From: Neobacillus sp. FSL H8-0543
Lineage (GTDB): Bacteria > Bacillota > Bacilli > Bacillales > Cytobacillaceae
DNA length: 64,000 nucleotides
NCBI RefSeq assembly: GCF_038592905.1
Contig: NZ_CP151943.1
Span: forward strand, 5,231,871 to 5,295,870
Reading direction: 5' to 3'
In this document: positions 43,117-53,937 of the stretch, piece by piece
Numbering within the stretch: position 1 is the first letter of the stretch
How the letters are laid out: each line of letters opens with the position of its first letter
Notes under the pieces: model-generated
The model's input: only the letters and a program-made list of their open reading frames with translations
Database searches by the model: none
What the model was told of the DNA's origin: nothing
Position numbers and translations under genes: made by a program

Positions 43117-44853
43117 ATGACACAAATAGAATATCAACAGAAGAAAAATAGAACAACCATTTGGATATTTTCAGGATTGACGATTGCTTTTTTACTAGTT
43201 ATATCTTCCATTCTCATCTATCTATACCCATTCGCTTCAAAAGAAAAGAAAACATATTTCCATGGTACGAATCCAATTCTTTTCGAAGGCACCCAGCATG
43301 GGAATGCACGAATCGAGGGAGACAGTCTTTTTATTCCGCTTACTTTTTTGCAAAAAAATATAGATAATACGATCCTTTATGATGATAAATCCGAATCGGT
43401 CATCATTACAACTGCACAGAAAGTGATTCAAATGCCTACGGACTCCTTAACCTTTTTCGTTAATGAAAAGCCCGTTGAATTGCAGGTTTCTCCTATCATT
43501 TCCGAAGAAGGAGAAACCTATGTTGCACTAGATCCGCTGCTGCCCTATTTTCCAATCGAATATAGAATATTAGACGATCAAGCAATATGGATACAAAAAG
43601 ATGGAGATAAATACTTGACAGCAAAAATTACAGCTAAAGAGGTACATGAAGAAAAGCTAAGACTGCGGACAGAACCCACATGGCAATCCCCTTATACCGC
43701 AGTAGTAAAATTCAAGGAACAGGTCATGATTGAAGGGGAAATAGAGGACTATTACTTAATTAGAAAAGAAAATGGCCTAAGCGGTTATCTAAAAAAGGAA
43801 TATGTTCAAAAGGACAAAGAAGTAATAATTGCAATCCAACAGAAAAGTGAACCCATTACGATTCCAAAAATTAATGGTCCGATTCAGCTAACATGGGAGG
43901 CTGTTTATACCAAAAATCCGGATTATTCGAAAATTCCTGAAATGAATGGTGTCAATGTTATTTCTCCAACCTGGTTCTCGCTTACGGGAAAGGATGGTTC
44001 GATAAAAAACCTAGCCTCTTTGGAATACAGTAAATGGGCCCAGTCAATGGGATATCAAGTGTGGGGATTATTTTCCAATTCATTTGACCCAGTACTTACC
44101 CATGAAGCTCTAAAAGACTTTGAAACAAGGAAAACGATTATTCGACAGTTACTTTATTTTAGTCAAATGTATCAGTTACAAGGGATAAATTTTGACATCG
44201 AAAATGTAAACCAGGAAGATGGGCCGCTTGTTACCCAATTAATGAGAGAGGCAACCCCCTATTTACACGAAGCTGGTTTAGTGGTCTCCATGGATATTAC
44301 ATTTTCCGCCGGCGACAACAATAACTGGTCATCGTTTTATGAGAGAAATAAGCTATCCACGATTGTCGATTACCTCGTCGTAATGGCTTATGATGAGCAT
44401 TGGGGACCGGCATCTGGTGCCGGAAGTGTTTCCAGTCTGCCATGGGTGGAAACAAACTTGCAAAAACTGCTCACAGAGGTACCTAATGATAAGTTAATCC
44501 TTGGAGTCCCTCTGTATACTAGACTTTGGAAAGAACAGTTGCTAGATAATGGGGAAGTTGAGGTAACAGCTAGTGCGCTGTCAATGGAAAAAGCGAAAGA
44601 ATGGATTTCCGATAAGGAATTGCAGCCAACATTTGATCCTATTAGTGGACAGAACTATGCAGAATTCTATGATGAAATGGAAAAAGCCACCTATAAAATT
44701 TGGCTTGAAGATGAGCTAAGCTTAAAAAAACGCGCGGAACTCGCAACTTCCTATCAACTTGCAGGGATAGCAACTTGGTCAAGATTTTTCGGAGATCAAA
44801 CAGCTTGGACTGCTTTAAATTTAGATGGCGATAAAGCAATAACACAAAAATAG
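43117..44853 (+). CDS. Membrane-anchored GH18-family protein with SH3-like and stalk domains
   Basis: 578-residue exported protein. One membrane anchor at residues 12-34. Next comes a copper-amine-oxidase-N-like region (about 55-140), an SH3-like domain (about 155-230; LRLRTEPTWQSPYTAVV), and a GH18 TIM barrel (about 250-570). The catalytic strand reads QGINFDIENV (about 368-377): the essential glutamate is present, but the upstream aspartates of D-x-x-D-x-D-x-E are partly replaced, as in YdhD/SleL-type peptidoglycan or spore-cortex enzymes. YLVVMAYDEHWG and TRLW are further barrel motifs. Probably acts on cell wall or cortex. Start ATG with GAGGGGGAAAG. Confidence 0.85.
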   Translation: MTQIEYQQKKNRTTIWIFSGLTIAFLLVISSILIYLYPFASKEKKTYFHGTNPILFEGTQHGNARIEGDSLFIPLTFLQKNIDNTILYDDKSESVIITTAQKVIQMPTDSLTFFVNEKPVELQVSPIISEEGETYVALDPLLPYFPIEYRILDDQAIWIQKDGDKYLTAKITAKEVHEEKLRLRTEPTWQSPYTAVVKFKEQVMIEGEIEDYYLIRKENGLSGYLKKEYVQKDKEVIIAIQQKSEPITIPKINGPIQLTWEAVYTKNPDYSKIPEMNGVNVISPTWFSLTGKDGSIKNLASLEYSKWAQSMGYQVWGLFSNSFDPVLTHEALKDFETRKTIIRQLLYFSQMYQLQGINFDIENVNQEDGPLVTQLMREATPYLHEAGLVVSMDITFSAGDNNNWSSFYERNKLSTIVDYLVVMAYDEHWGPASGAGSVSSLPWVETNLQKLLTEVPNDKLILGVPLYTRLWKEQLLDNGEVEVTASALSMEKAKEWISDKELQPTFDPISGQNYAEFYDEMEKATYKIWLEDELSLKKRAELATSYQLAGIATWSRFFGDQTAWTALNLDGDKAITQK

Positions 44854-44855
44854 AC

Positions 44856-44878
44856 AGGCATACCTGTCTTTTTTTGTT
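44856..44878 (+). terminator. Terminator of the GH18 gene
   Basis: GACAGGCATACCTGTC hairpin (GACAGG/CCTGTC) with seven T. Confidence 0.88.
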
Positions 44879-45022
44879 CACATTTTATAATATTCTGTCT
44901 AATTTAAGGCTAATTTATTACGGAAATATGGAGATTTCCTAAATCAATCTGTTATTGATTGATATGATTCGTTATTTCGAAATATAATTTACTTATAGAA
45001 AATAAGTTACAGAATAGGAATG

Positions 45023-45060
45023 AACCGGCCGATTCGACTCTATGAATGGTCGGTTTTGCT
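45023..45060 (+). promoter_or_regulatory. Leader hairpin before the GGDEF/kinase operon
   Basis: AACCGGCC-G-ATTC pairs with GAATGGTCGGTT (one bulged G, one G-U pair), followed by TTTTGCT, some 40 bases before the gene. It is separate from the GH18 terminator and so lies in the leader. No c-di-GMP riboswitch core was found. Confidence 0.5.
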
Positions 45061-45096
45061 ATATATAACACAGAGAAAAAGAATGAGGTGATATGA

Positions 45097-46395
45097 ATGG
45101 CAACAAATATTCGTCACTACCTAAACTATCAGTATCAAAATGTTAGTGTCTTGTATGTGGAAGATGAGTTGTTTTCACGCGAAAAATTATTGCGTGTTTT
45201 AAAGCGCAGGTTTGCCATGGTGCATGTGGCAATGGACGGTGAAGAGGGGTTGGAGCTGTATAAACGACACAAGACAGACATCGTCATAGCAGATATCAAA
45301 ATGAATCAGATGAGCGGGTTAGAAATGATTCAGAAAATCCGCGAAATAAACGATAAAGCGCAAATCATCGTAACCACTGCACACGATGATAATGATTTTT
45401 TTATCCAATCGATTGAGAATAATGTCAATCACTTTATCTTAAAACCGATTGACTTAGAACGCTTCTTGTTAGCAATTCAGAAGTCTGTTTATCAGATCCA
45501 GCTTGAGCAAGAATATTTGAAACAAAAAAAATTAACAAGAGCGATTTTGGATTTTCAGGATAATTTAATCTTTGTTATTGAAAACGATGAGATTGTCGAG
45601 TTTAATCAAGCATTCTCTGCCTTTACTGGCATTGAAAAAAGCCAACCAGTTCATAAATGTAAAAGCCTCAGCCGTTTTTTTGCGGAAGACCCAAATTATT
45701 ATTATCCAAAGAATGAAGAAAGTAATTGGTTAAACAGTCTTTTAACCACTGAAAAAAACTTCGCAAAAGTAAGGTGGATAGGTAAGGATGGAAGTAGCGT
45801 TATTTACTACTTAAAGGTTTCCCCTATTCCCGGTGAAAGGCAGATTTTAATAGTTTGTACAGACATTACAGCCTTGGAGGAAGAAAGTAAAAAGAACGAA
45901 ATTCTCGCAATGATGGATCCATTGACAAATAGCTATAACCGTCTAAAATTTGATGATATCTTGACAAGCGAGATTAGCCGATCTGAACGGTATAAACACC
46001 CTTTTTCGATTATCTTAATGGATATAGATTATTTTAAGGACGTAAATGATCAGTTTGGCCACCAAGCTGGAGATGAGGTGCTTGTAACCATCTCTACAAT
46101 CATCCAGCAGCGCATTCGGGAATGTGATATTTTTGCCCGCTGGGGAGGCGAGAAATTTATTTTACTAACGCCTAATACTAACGAACAAGGTGCAGCAAAG
46201 CTAGCTGAATCTATTCGGCTATTAGTGGAAAATTTTTCGTTTAATCGTATTGGACCCTTAACCTGCAGTTTCGGGGTTGCTGAGTTCGTAATAGGAAAAC
46301 CGAAAAGAGAGCTTATCCTAGAAGCAGATCAAGCACTTTACAAATCAAAGAACAGAGGGAGAAACTGTGTATCCATTTACAATTATGATAGTTAA
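45097..46395 (+). CDS. REC-PAS-GGDEF response regulator (diguanylate cyclase)
   Basis: 432-residue protein. Receiver domain (about 15-135) with acidic YVEDE, phospho-acceptor in VIADIKM (about residue 68) and lysine in ILKPID. A PAS domain (about 150-260) follows, then a GGDEF domain (about 275-430). The active-site loop reads RWGGEKFIL, GGEKF, with a lysine where the fourth position is normally glutamate; DPLTNSYNRLKF and DIDYFKDVND, the metal and guanine sites, are intact. So cyclase activity is likely but not certain. The kinase gene 12 bases downstream probably phosphorylates it, linking an input signal to cyclic-di-GMP. GAGGTGAT precedes the ATG. Confidence 0.88.
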   Translation: MATNIRHYLNYQYQNVSVLYVEDELFSREKLLRVLKRRFAMVHVAMDGEEGLELYKRHKTDIVIADIKMNQMSGLEMIQKIREINDKAQIIVTTAHDDNDFFIQSIENNVNHFILKPIDLERFLLAIQKSVYQIQLEQEYLKQKKLTRAILDFQDNLIFVIENDEIVEFNQAFSAFTGIEKSQPVHKCKSLSRFFAEDPNYYYPKNEESNWLNSLLTTEKNFAKVRWIGKDGSSVIYYLKVSPIPGERQILIVCTDITALEEESKKNEILAMMDPLTNSYNRLKFDDILTSEISRSERYKHPFSIILMDIDYFKDVNDQFGHQAGDEVLVTISTIIQQRIRECDIFARWGGEKFILLTPNTNEQGAAKLAESIRLLVENFSFNRIGPLTCSFGVAEFVIGKPKRELILEADQALYKSKNRGRNCVSIYNYDS

Positions 46396-46407
46396 GAAGG
46401 TGGCTCG

Positions 46408-47700
46408 TTGATTATATTTTATAGTTCAATAACCTTGATCATTGGCTTTACCATCGTTTTTATCTCCCACTATATTTTTAAGGGCAGTGAGCTTATGAAA
46501 AAGTTAAAGAACAGTGAAGAAGAATATCGTAAACTGGCAGAGAAGTATGAAGCAGTTGTAAGTAACATTCGAGAAGTCATTTTTCAGCTGGATGCGGATG
46601 GAGTTATATTGTATGTCAATAATTCATGGGAAAAGCTAACTGGTTTCGGACTGCAAGAGTCGATAGGGAAAAATATCCTTAATTTCTTATTGGATGAAGA
46701 AGTCAAAGGCATTAACAGCAAAGTAGATGCTAAAATGCTTAATGGTGAATTCTATATTATTACGAAGGATATGAAGACAAAAATCGTTGAATTTACAATG
46801 CTACCATTATTCACAACTAAAGGGGAAATGTCAGGCTATTCAGGTTCGATTAATGATGTAACAGAACGAAAACAGCAGGAGCTATTAATTAAAGCGGGAA
46901 AGCAATATCTTGAGTCCTTAAACCGGACTTTAGAAAAAAGAATCAAGGATGAAGTAGCTAAAAACAGGCAGAAGGATCATATTCTAATCCAGCAGTCTCG
47001 ACTTGCGGCAATGGGAGAAATGATTGCTAGTATTGGTCACCAATGGCGCCAGCCGTTAAATCGTCTCTCACTCTCGATTCAAGACGTACGGGAAGCACTC
47101 GAGTTTGGTGAAATAAACGATCAATACATTGATGGTTTTACTAGAGAAAGTATGATTCAAATAAAACATATGTCTCGTACGATTAATGATTTTCGGAAAT
47201 TCTATCGCCCTAATAAACAAAAATGCTCGTTCTCGGTTTCAGAGTCAATTGAAGATGCCTTGTCTATTTTTTCTTCCAGTTTAAAAAATCATGGAATACA
47301 GGTGGAATTTGAATACCGCGGTCAGCAAATGGCCTATGGTTTTCCCAATGAATACAGCCAAGTCGTCTTAAATATCCTGACAAACGCAAGAGATGCTTTT
47401 GTTCATAACGATATTTCCAATAGAAAAGTGACGATTACCATTGACGAATCTGGAGATAACCTAATAGCAGCGTTTACAGATAATGCTGGCGGAATTGATC
47501 CATTGCTACTCTCAAAGGTATTTGATCCCTATTTTACCACTAGGCCACATGGAACTGGACTTGGGCTGTACATGACTAAGATGATTATAGAGAATATGAA
47601 TGGCAGTGTCACCGCAGAAAATAAGGGTAATGGAACCCGTTTTTCTCTAGCTGTACCAAAAGTAACAGCAGAGATCGTTCCATCGCTTGTATCTGTCTAA
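46408..47700 (+). CDS. PAS-domain sensor histidine kinase, membrane anchored
   Basis: 430-residue kinase. One membrane segment at residues 1-22; no large external domain, so the signal is probably internal. A PAS domain (about 45-155) is followed by the phospho-acceptor helix ASIGHQWRQPLNRLSL (His about 211), of the HQWRQPLN subtype. The ATPase domain has NILTNARDAF (N box), DNAGGIDP (G1) and TRPHGTGLGLYMTKMII (G2). TTG start with GAAGGTGG upstream. Cotranscribed with the REC-PAS-GGDEF gene, its likely target. Confidence 0.88.
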   Translation: MIIFYSSITLIIGFTIVFISHYIFKGSELMKKLKNSEEEYRKLAEKYEAVVSNIREVIFQLDADGVILYVNNSWEKLTGFGLQESIGKNILNFLLDEEVKGINSKVDAKMLNGEFYIITKDMKTKIVEFTMLPLFTTKGEMSGYSGSINDVTERKQQELLIKAGKQYLESLNRTLEKRIKDEVAKNRQKDHILIQQSRLAAMGEMIASIGHQWRQPLNRLSLSIQDVREALEFGEINDQYIDGFTRESMIQIKHMSRTINDFRKFYRPNKQKCSFSVSESIEDALSIFSSSLKNHGIQVEFEYRGQQMAYGFPNEYSQVVLNILTNARDAFVHNDISNRKVTITIDESGDNLIAAFTDNAGGIDPLLLSKVFDPYFTTRPHGTGLGLYMTKMIIENMNGSVTAENKGNGTRFSLAVPKVTAEIVPSLVSV

Positions 47701-47814
47701 TATGTACTTCGTTAAAGCTTCTGGACATTTCAGGAGCTTTATTTCTTTGTATACATAAACATGTGTTATAGTTATAGAAAGCAGTTAAAATAAGGAAATG
47801 AAGGAGACGATTTC

Positions 47815-48228
47815 ATGGCAATTGAAAATCCAAGTCTTGAAGAAATTGGCGCAATTTTAAAGAAGTCAAAAAGAATAGCTGTTGTTGGATTAAGTGATAA
47901 ACCGGACCGAACTTCTTATATGGTTACAGAGGTCATGCAAAAAGCCGGGTATGAAATCATACCGGTAAATCCAACAGTTGATGAGGTTCTTGGTGTAAAG
48001 GCGGTCGCGACATTAAAGGAAATTGAGGGACATGTTGACATCGTCAATGTCTTTCGTCGTTCAGAACAATTATTAGATGTCGCAAAAGAGTTTATTGAAA
48101 TTGACGCTGACGTCTTTTGGGCACAGCAAGGCCTCGAGAATGCAGAAGCCTACCAGCTTTTAAAGGACAAGGGCTATACGGTAATCATGGACCGTTGCAT
48201 CAAGGTCATGCACGCTCTCACAAAATAA
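47815..48228 (+). CDS. yneT: CoA-binding domain protein YneT
   Basis: 137-residue small Rossmann protein of the CoA-binding family (as in the N-terminal part of succinyl-CoA synthetase alpha). SKRIAVVGLSDKPDRTSYMV (about 20-39) is the nucleotide-binding loop, and PVNPTVDEVLG and WAQQGLENAEAY are family signatures. Function is not known. Its place between plsY and parE matches B. subtilis yneT. AAGGAGACG precedes the ATG. Confidence 0.92.
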   Translation: MAIENPSLEEIGAILKKSKRIAVVGLSDKPDRTSYMVTEVMQKAGYEIIPVNPTVDEVLGVKAVATLKEIEGHVDIVNVFRRSEQLLDVAKEFIEIDADVFWAQQGLENAEAYQLLKDKGYTVIMDRCIKVMHALTK

Positions 48229-48234
48229 TAAAAA

Positions 48235-48284
48235 CATGAAAAAAAGCAGTTAAAAATTAACGGCTTTTTTTCATGTTTTTCCCA
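48235..48284. terminator. Long bidirectional terminator after yneT
   Basis: AAAACATGAAAAAAAGC paired with GCTTTTTTTCATGTTTT around TTAA/TTAA-type interior; T-rich on both sides. Confidence 0.88.
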
Positions 48285-48527
48285 TGATTTTTTGCAAAGT
48301 TTTATAAAAATATTAAATTGTTGCAAATAAGTCATTTGCCAAATTTAAATTAATCGCTAAAATAAAGCATAGACGCTTTGAGAACATGTGTTAAAATGAG
48401 GGTGTCAAACATTCGTTCTAATTATTTACAGGGTTTATTTATAATCCTACTCGAATGATTTATTAAATATAAAAAATAGCAATCAGAATGTTGTTTTCTT
48501 TTTGTAGGGAATGAAAGGGGTATTTTA
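48285..48527 (+). other. Promoter region of parE
   Basis: About 240 AT-rich bases; TTGCAA and TAAAAT-like elements occur but no single promoter stands out. No gene. Confidence 0.35.
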
Positions 48528-50507
48528 GTGGCAAAGAATCAGAAAGCTTTTGAATATAATGATGATGCCATACAGGTACTAGAGGGATTAGATGCCGTCA
48601 GAAAGCGTCCAGGAATGTATATTGGAAGCACGGACGCACGCGGCTTACACCATCTCGTATATGAGATTGTCGACAACTCTGTCGATGAGGCTTTAGGTGG
48701 ATTTGGCGATCAAATTATCGTTAAAATCCACAAAGACAATTCTATTAGTGTCACAGATAAAGGCCGCGGGATGCCGACGGGAATGCATAAGATGGGAAAA
48801 CCGACACCAGAAGTCATCTTAACTATTCTTCATGCCGGAGGGAAATTCGGTCAAGGAGGCTATAAAACAAGTGGCGGTCTCCACGGTGTTGGTGCATCAG
48901 TTGTGAATGCTTTATCGGAAATGCTCACCGTTACGATTAAACGCGACGGCTTTATTTATGAACAGCGCTTTGAAAATGGCGGAAAGCCGGTAACAACACT
49001 TGAAAAAATCGGAAAAACCAATCAAACAGGCACGACCATTCATTTTAAGCCTGATACAACGATTTTTTCGACAACCACCTATAATTTTGAAACCTTATGT
49101 GAGAGGTTAAGAGAATCTGCGTTTCTTTTAAAGGGATTAAAAATTGAAATTATAGATGACCGCAATCATTTTCATGAAGTTTTTCACTATGAAAATGGAA
49201 TACAAGCCTTTGTTGAATATTTAAATGAGGAAAAGGATGTTCTCCATCCTGTTGTCAGTCTTGAAGGCATTCATAACCGGATTGAGGTTGAATTTGCTTT
49301 TCAATTTAACGACGGTTATTCAGAAAATGTATTATCCTTTGTAAACAATGTCCGTACTAGGGATGGCGGCACGCATGAAGCAGGGGCAAAAACTGCGATG
49401 ACCAGGGTTTTCAATGATTACGCCCGCAAAGTAGCCCTCTTAAAAGAAAAGGATAAAAATTTGGATGGATCAGATATTCGCGAAGGATTATCCGCTATTA
49501 TATCTATTCGAATTCCTGAAGAGCTACTTCAGTTTGAGGGCCAAACAAAGGGGAAATTGGGGACAAGTGAAGCACGATCGGCCGTTGATGCCGTTATTTC
49601 TGAACACCTATCCTATTTTCTTGAAGAAAACCCTGAAACAAGTACATCACTCATAAAAAAATCATTAAAAGCGTATCAAGCACGTGAAGCAGCAAGAAAA
49701 GCAAGGGAGGATGCAAGAAGCGGGAAAAAACGGAAACGTTCTGAAACCTCTCTTTCTGGAAAACTGACTCCTGCGCAATCTCGAAATCCAAAAAGAAACG
49801 AACTTTATTTGGTCGAAGGTGATTCGGCTGGTGGCTCTGCAAAGCAGGGACGTGATCGCCGCTTCCAGGCGGTTTTACCACTAAGAGGTAAAGTAATTAA
49901 TACGGAAAAAGCAAAGCTAGCCGACATTTTTAAAAATGAAGAAATCAATACGATTATTTATACTGTCGGTGCGGGTGTCGGCGCAGATTTTAATATTGAA
50001 GATGTCAACTATGATAAGGTAATTATCATGACGGATGCGGATACAGATGGTGCACATATCCAAGTATTGCTGCTAACCTTCTTTTTTCGCTACATGAAGC
50101 CTCTTATCGAAGCAGGAAAAGTATATCTTGCGATGCCTCCTTTATACAAAGTAAGTAGAGGGACGGGTAAAAAAGAAGTGATAGAATATGCATGGAGTGA
50201 TGATGAATTGCAAGGAGCGATTCAAAAGATTGGCCGTGGCTATATGATCCAGCGCTATAAAGGTCTTGGCGAAATGAATGCTGACCAGCTGTGGGATACA
50301 ACAATGGATCCGGAAACTCGGACATTAATTCGCGTGAAACTTGATGATGTTGCAAGAGCGGAGCGACGTATTACCACCCTTATGGGAGATAAGGTTGAAC
50401 CGAGACGTAAGTGGATTGAAAGCAACGTCGAATTTGGATTAGAGGAAGAAGATAGGATTCTGGAAAATGAAAACATAACTGTTGCTGAGGAGGAATCTGA
50501 AGAATGA
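48528..50507 (+). CDS. parE: DNA topoisomerase IV subunit B
   Basis: 659-residue ATPase subunit of topoisomerase IV, which unlinks daughter chromosomes. ATP-binding motifs are [12 protein letters not shown] (about 46), DKGRGMPTG and [14 protein letters not shown] (about 115). The TOPRIM domain starts with [18 protein letters not shown] (about 425) and has the DADTDGAHI metal motif (about 503). C-terminal [10 protein letters not shown] motif present. GTG start with GAAAGGGG. ParE rather than GyrB is indicated by length, gene order with parC, and the B. subtilis-like neighbourhood. Confidence 0.96.
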   Translation: MAKNQKAFEYNDDAIQVLEGLDAVRKRPGMYIGSTDARGLHHLVYEIVDNSVDEALGGFGDQIIVKIHKDNSISVTDKGRGMPTGMHKMGKPTPEVILTILHAGGKFGQGGYKTSGGLHGVGASVVNALSEMLTVTIKRDGFIYEQRFENGGKPVTTLEKIGKTNQTGTTIHFKPDTTIFSTTTYNFETLCERLRESAFLLKGLKIEIIDDRNHFHEVFHYENGIQAFVEYLNEEKDVLHPVVSLEGIHNRIEVEFAFQFNDGYSENVLSFVNNVRTRDGGTHEAGAKTAMTRVFNDYARKVALLKEKDKNLDGSDIREGLSAIISIRIPEELLQFEGQTKGKLGTSEARSAVDAVISEHLSYFLEENPETSTSLIKKSLKAYQAREAARKAREDARSGKKRKRSETSLSGKLTPAQSRNPKRNELYLVEGDSAGGSAKQGRDRRFQAVLPLRGKVINTEKAKLADIFKNEEINTIIYTVGAGVGADFNIEDVNYDKVIIMTDADTDGAHIQVLLLTFFFRYMKPLIEAGKVYLAMPPLYKVSRGTGKKEVIEYAWSDDELQGAIQKIGRGYMIQRYKGLGEMNADQLWDTTMDPETRTLIRVKLDDVARAERRITTLMGDKVEPRRKWIESNVEFGLEEEDRILENENITVAEEESEE

Positions 50508-52939
50508 GCAAAAATGAAGTATTCCGCGACCTGCCTCTAGAAGATGTACTCGGCGACCGTTTTGGAAGATATAGTAAGTATATTATTCAAGAGCGTGCCC
50601 TGCCAGATGCAAGGGATGGCTTAAAGCCAGTACAGCGAAGGATTTTATATGCGATGCATGTGGAAGGTAACACCTTTGAAAAAGGCTTCCGTAAGTCTGC
50701 TAAAACCGTTGGTAATGTCATCGGTAACTATCATCCGCATGGTGATTCATCGGTATATGAAGCAATGGTCCGATTGAGCCAGGACTGGAAACTACGAAAT
50801 GTCCTCGTTCAAATGCATGGTAATAACGGAAGTGTTGATGGTGATCCACCTGCTGCGATGCGTTATACCGAAGCACGTTTATCTGCCATTTCTGCAGAAT
50901 TGTTGCGTGATATAGAGAAAAACACAGTAGAGTTTATTCCGAATTTCGATGATACTTCGAATGAACCAACGGTATTGCCTGCTATGTTCCCGAACCTTTT
51001 AGTAAACGGTTCAACAGGTATCTCTGCTGGCTACGCCACCGATATCCCGCCACATCATCTTGGAGAGGTCATTGATGGCGTGATTATGAGAATGGACAAC
51101 CCAAATGTGACGGTTGATGAATTAATGACTGTTATTAAAGGACCAGATTTCCCTACTGGTGCCATTATTCAAGGAATAGATGGGATAAAAAAAGCCTATG
51201 AAACTGGTAAAGGCAAAATCATTATTCGCAGTAAAGCTGAAATAGAAGATGTTCGCGGAGGCAAACAGCAGATTGTGATAACCGAAATCCCTTATGAGCT
51301 TAATAAAGCGAATCTTGTTAAAAGAATTGATGAGTTTCGCCTTGACCGTAAATTAGAGGGAATATCAGAAATTCGCGATGAAACAGATCGAACGGGACTT
51401 CGTATCGTAATTGACTTAAAAAAAGATGCAGATGCTAATGGTGTCTTAAATTATTTGTATAAAAACAGCGATTTGCAAGTAGCTTACAATTTTAATATGG
51501 TAGCCATTTCTAATAAACGGCCAAAATTATTAGGCTTACGTGAATTGCTTGATGCCTATATTGAGCATCAAAAGGAAGTTGTTACAAAGAGAACACAATA
51601 CGAGTTAAACAAGGCAAAAGAGCGTCAGCATATTGTCGATGGACTAATGAAGGCCTTATCGATACTTGATGAAGTGATTGCAGCCATCCGTGCATCGAAG
51701 GATAAACGCAACGCAAAGGATAATTTAATTGCTAAATTTAATTTTACCGAACCGCAAGCTGAAGCCATTGTATCTTTACAGCTTTATCGCTTAACGAATA
51801 CGGACATTACTGCTTTAAGAAACGAGGCAGAAGAGCTTGATAAAAAAATTACGGAGTGGACAGCCATCTTAGAAAGTGAGAAAAAACTTCATTCCGTTAT
51901 TAAAAAAGAATTAAAAGATGTGAAGAAACGTTTTGCAGATGAACGCCGTTCAAAAATTGAAGCAGATATTGAGGAGATAAAAATCAATCTTGAAGTGCTT
52001 ATTGCCAGTGAGGACGTCATTGTAACAGTAACGAAGGAAGGCTATGTCAAACGGACAAGTCCGCGTTCTTTTGCTGCTTCCAATGGACAAGACCTTGCGA
52101 TGAAGGATTCGGATCGTCTCTTGTCTCAACTCGAAATGAATACGCAGGATGTCTTGTTACTTTTTACAAGTAAGGGTAATTATTTATACTGTCCTGTACA
52201 TGAACTACCTGATATTCGTTGGAAGGACCTTGGACAGCATGTTGCCAATATCATTCCAATCGAGCGCGATGAAGTAATTATTCGTGCCGTTCCAGTCAAA
52301 GATTTTGAAATCGATGCGTACCTAGTCTTTGTAACGAAAAATGGTATGGTAAAGAAAACAGAGCTCAAACAATATAAAGCCCAACGCTATTCGAAGCCAT
52401 TAGTGGGTGTAAATCTAAAGGATGATGATCGTGTCATTGATGTTCATCAAACAGATGGCACGAAGGAACTGTTCTTAATCACTCATACTGGTTACGCCTT
52501 ATGGTTCCACGAAGAAGAAATTAGTATTGTCGGAATCCGTGCAGCTGGCGTGAAAGGGATTAACCTTAAGGATGGGGATACCGTCATTGGCGGGAAAGTT
52601 ATCACCCCTGCTAGCCGTGAATCGATTGTTATCGTCACCCAACGCGGTTCACTAAAACGGATGAAACTTAAAGAATTTGAGAAGACCACACGCGCAAAAC
52701 GTGGTGTTGTCATTCTCAGAGAACTTAAGGCAAATCCACACCGCGTGATTGGCTTTGTTGTGGTCGATGAACAAGATTCTATTGTTATTCAAACCGAAAA
52801 GGGAAAAACCGAAACGGTATTAACCGCAGATATCCGTTTTAATGATCGTTATTCAAACGGTTCATTCATCATTGATGAAGCGGATAACGGAAAAATAACA
52901 ACTATCTGGAAGATAAAAGCACCAAAATCTGCAGAATAA
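50504..52939 (+). CDS. parC: DNA topoisomerase IV subunit A
   Basis: 811-residue DNA-cutting subunit of topoisomerase IV. The active-site tyrosine is Tyr121 in [11 protein letters not shown]. The quinolone-determining stretch [14 protein letters not shown] (77-90) has the usual susceptible residues. Six beta-pinwheel repeats form the C-terminal third (about 490-800), e.g. [14 protein letters not shown] and [13 protein letters not shown]. The ATG overlaps the parE stop by four bases. A terminator follows the stop. Confidence 0.96.
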   Translation: MSKNEVFRDLPLEDVLGDRFGRYSKYIIQERALPDARDGLKPVQRRILYAMHVEGNTFEKGFRKSAKTVGNVIGNYHPHGDSSVYEAMVRLSQDWKLRNVLVQMHGNNGSVDGDPPAAMRYTEARLSAISAELLRDIEKNTVEFIPNFDDTSNEPTVLPAMFPNLLVNGSTGISAGYATDIPPHHLGEVIDGVIMRMDNPNVTVDELMTVIKGPDFPTGAIIQGIDGIKKAYETGKGKIIIRSKAEIEDVRGGKQQIVITEIPYELNKANLVKRIDEFRLDRKLEGISEIRDETDRTGLRIVIDLKKDADANGVLNYLYKNSDLQVAYNFNMVAISNKRPKLLGLRELLDAYIEHQKEVVTKRTQYELNKAKERQHIVDGLMKALSILDEVIAAIRASKDKRNAKDNLIAKFNFTEPQAEAIVSLQLYRLTNTDITALRNEAEELDKKITEWTAILESEKKLHSVIKKELKDVKKRFADERRSKIEADIEEIKINLEVLIASEDVIVTVTKEGYVKRTSPRSFAASNGQDLAMKDSDRLLSQLEMNTQDVLLLFTSKGNYLYCPVHELPDIRWKDLGQHVANIIPIERDEVIIRAVPVKDFEIDAYLVFVTKNGMVKKTELKQYKAQRYSKPLVGVNLKDDDRVIDVHQTDGTKELFLITHTGYALWFHEEEISIVGIRAAGVKGINLKDGDTVIGGKVITPASRESIVIVTQRGSLKRMKLKEFEKTTRAKRGVVILRELKANPHRVIGFVVVDEQDSIVIQTEKGKTETVLTADIRFNDRYSNGSFIIDEADNGKITTIWKIKAPKSAE

Positions 52940-52947
52940 AAGATGCG

Positions 52948-52983
52948 AAAGACTCTCAATTTTTTGAGAGTCTTTTTTCATCT
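52948..52983 (+). terminator. Terminator of parEC
   Basis: AAAGACTCTCAA/TTGAGAGTCTTT with a TTTT loop, then T-run. Confidence 0.9.
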
Positions 52984-53032
52984 TTTTTCCAAATATGGGC
53001 ATAATACTTTTATCGGATTGGAGGGGTCAGAA

Positions 53033-53791
53033 ATGAAAAAAGGATTAATATTAGCGACTGCAGCATTTTTACTTATACCAGCTTTTGCTATCACAGGTGT
53101 AAAAGCTATAAGTGAAAAAGAAGAAACTGTGATTATTTCAGAAAATAGTTCTGATATAACCGGTGATGGTGTGAATGAGAAAATCTCTCTAAATGGTGAA
53201 CCATATGAAGAAGAGGAACAGTTTTTGAAAGAAATATATATTGATGTAACGACTTCTAATGAAAAACGCTTCACCATACCTTTAGAAAGTGGAGAGAAGG
53301 CCTCATTTCAACTTATTGACTTCAATCAAGACGGGGTGAAGGATATCTTTGCCAATGTGGTTACTGGCGGTACCGATGGGGATATCTATAGTTATTTATA
53401 TACTTTGAAGGATTTTATCCGTAAAGATTTATCCGTTCCTGACCCCTTAGAAATGGATAGTAGCTTCGAAAAGGGATATAAAGCGAAATTAACGATAACG
53501 GCAACTGATAAAACCTATTTATTTGATTTAAAGGATCGAAAGAAATATTATAAAAAGCTTGGTATTTATTATAAAGGAAAACTAAATGAACCTACAGAAT
53601 TAACGGTAAACACCTTTCATTCGCTTCGGCCAGCTAATATAGGCGGCGGGGTAATTGGATTAAAGGGGATTCAAAGAGTAACTGGAGCAGCCAATACGGA
53701 CACAATCGCTATTGTGGAATCTTCTTGGAAATATGAGGATGGAAAGTGGAAATTAATAAAAGCTGAAGTTCAAAATGAGGTCAATAACTAA
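53033..53791 (+). CDS. Secreted protein with calcium-type D-x-D-x-D-G repeats
   Basis: 252 residues with a Sec signal peptide (about 1-23, FAITGVKA). Two aspartate-rich loops, SSDITGDGVNEKI (about 41) and DFNQDGVKDIFANV (about 95), are like the FG-GAP/VCBS or EF-type calcium loops of exported proteins. The rest, with FHSLRPANIGGGVIGLKGIQRV, is unassigned. GGAGGGG precedes the ATG at 53033; an upstream frame overlaps the parC terminator. Function unknown, probably outside the cell. Confidence 0.65.
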   Translation: MKKGLILATAAFLLIPAFAITGVKAISEKEETVIISENSSDITGDGVNEKISLNGEPYEEEEQFLKEIYIDVTTSNEKRFTIPLESGEKASFQLIDFNQDGVKDIFANVVTGGTDGDIYSYLYTLKDFIRKDLSVPDPLEMDSSFEKGYKAKLTITATDKTYLFDLKDRKKYYKKLGIYYKGKLNEPTELTVNTFHSLRPANIGGGVIGLKGIQRVTGAANTDTIAIVESSWKYEDGKWKLIKAEVQNEVNN

Positions 53792-53937
53792 TCAAAAAAA
53801 CACAGTGCCTCCTGTGTTTTTTTTGTTGAACGTTTTAGCACCAATATTGACAGATTTGTTTAATCGAAATATACTTAGGCTTATTAATAATTAAGTAACC
53901 TAACTAATAGTCAAGGCAAATAGGAGGGGGTATAAAT

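Noticed and set aside
44880..45096. Cyclic-di-GMP riboswitch before the GGDEF gene
   Set aside because: The GEMM core motifs are absent; only a simple hairpin was found.
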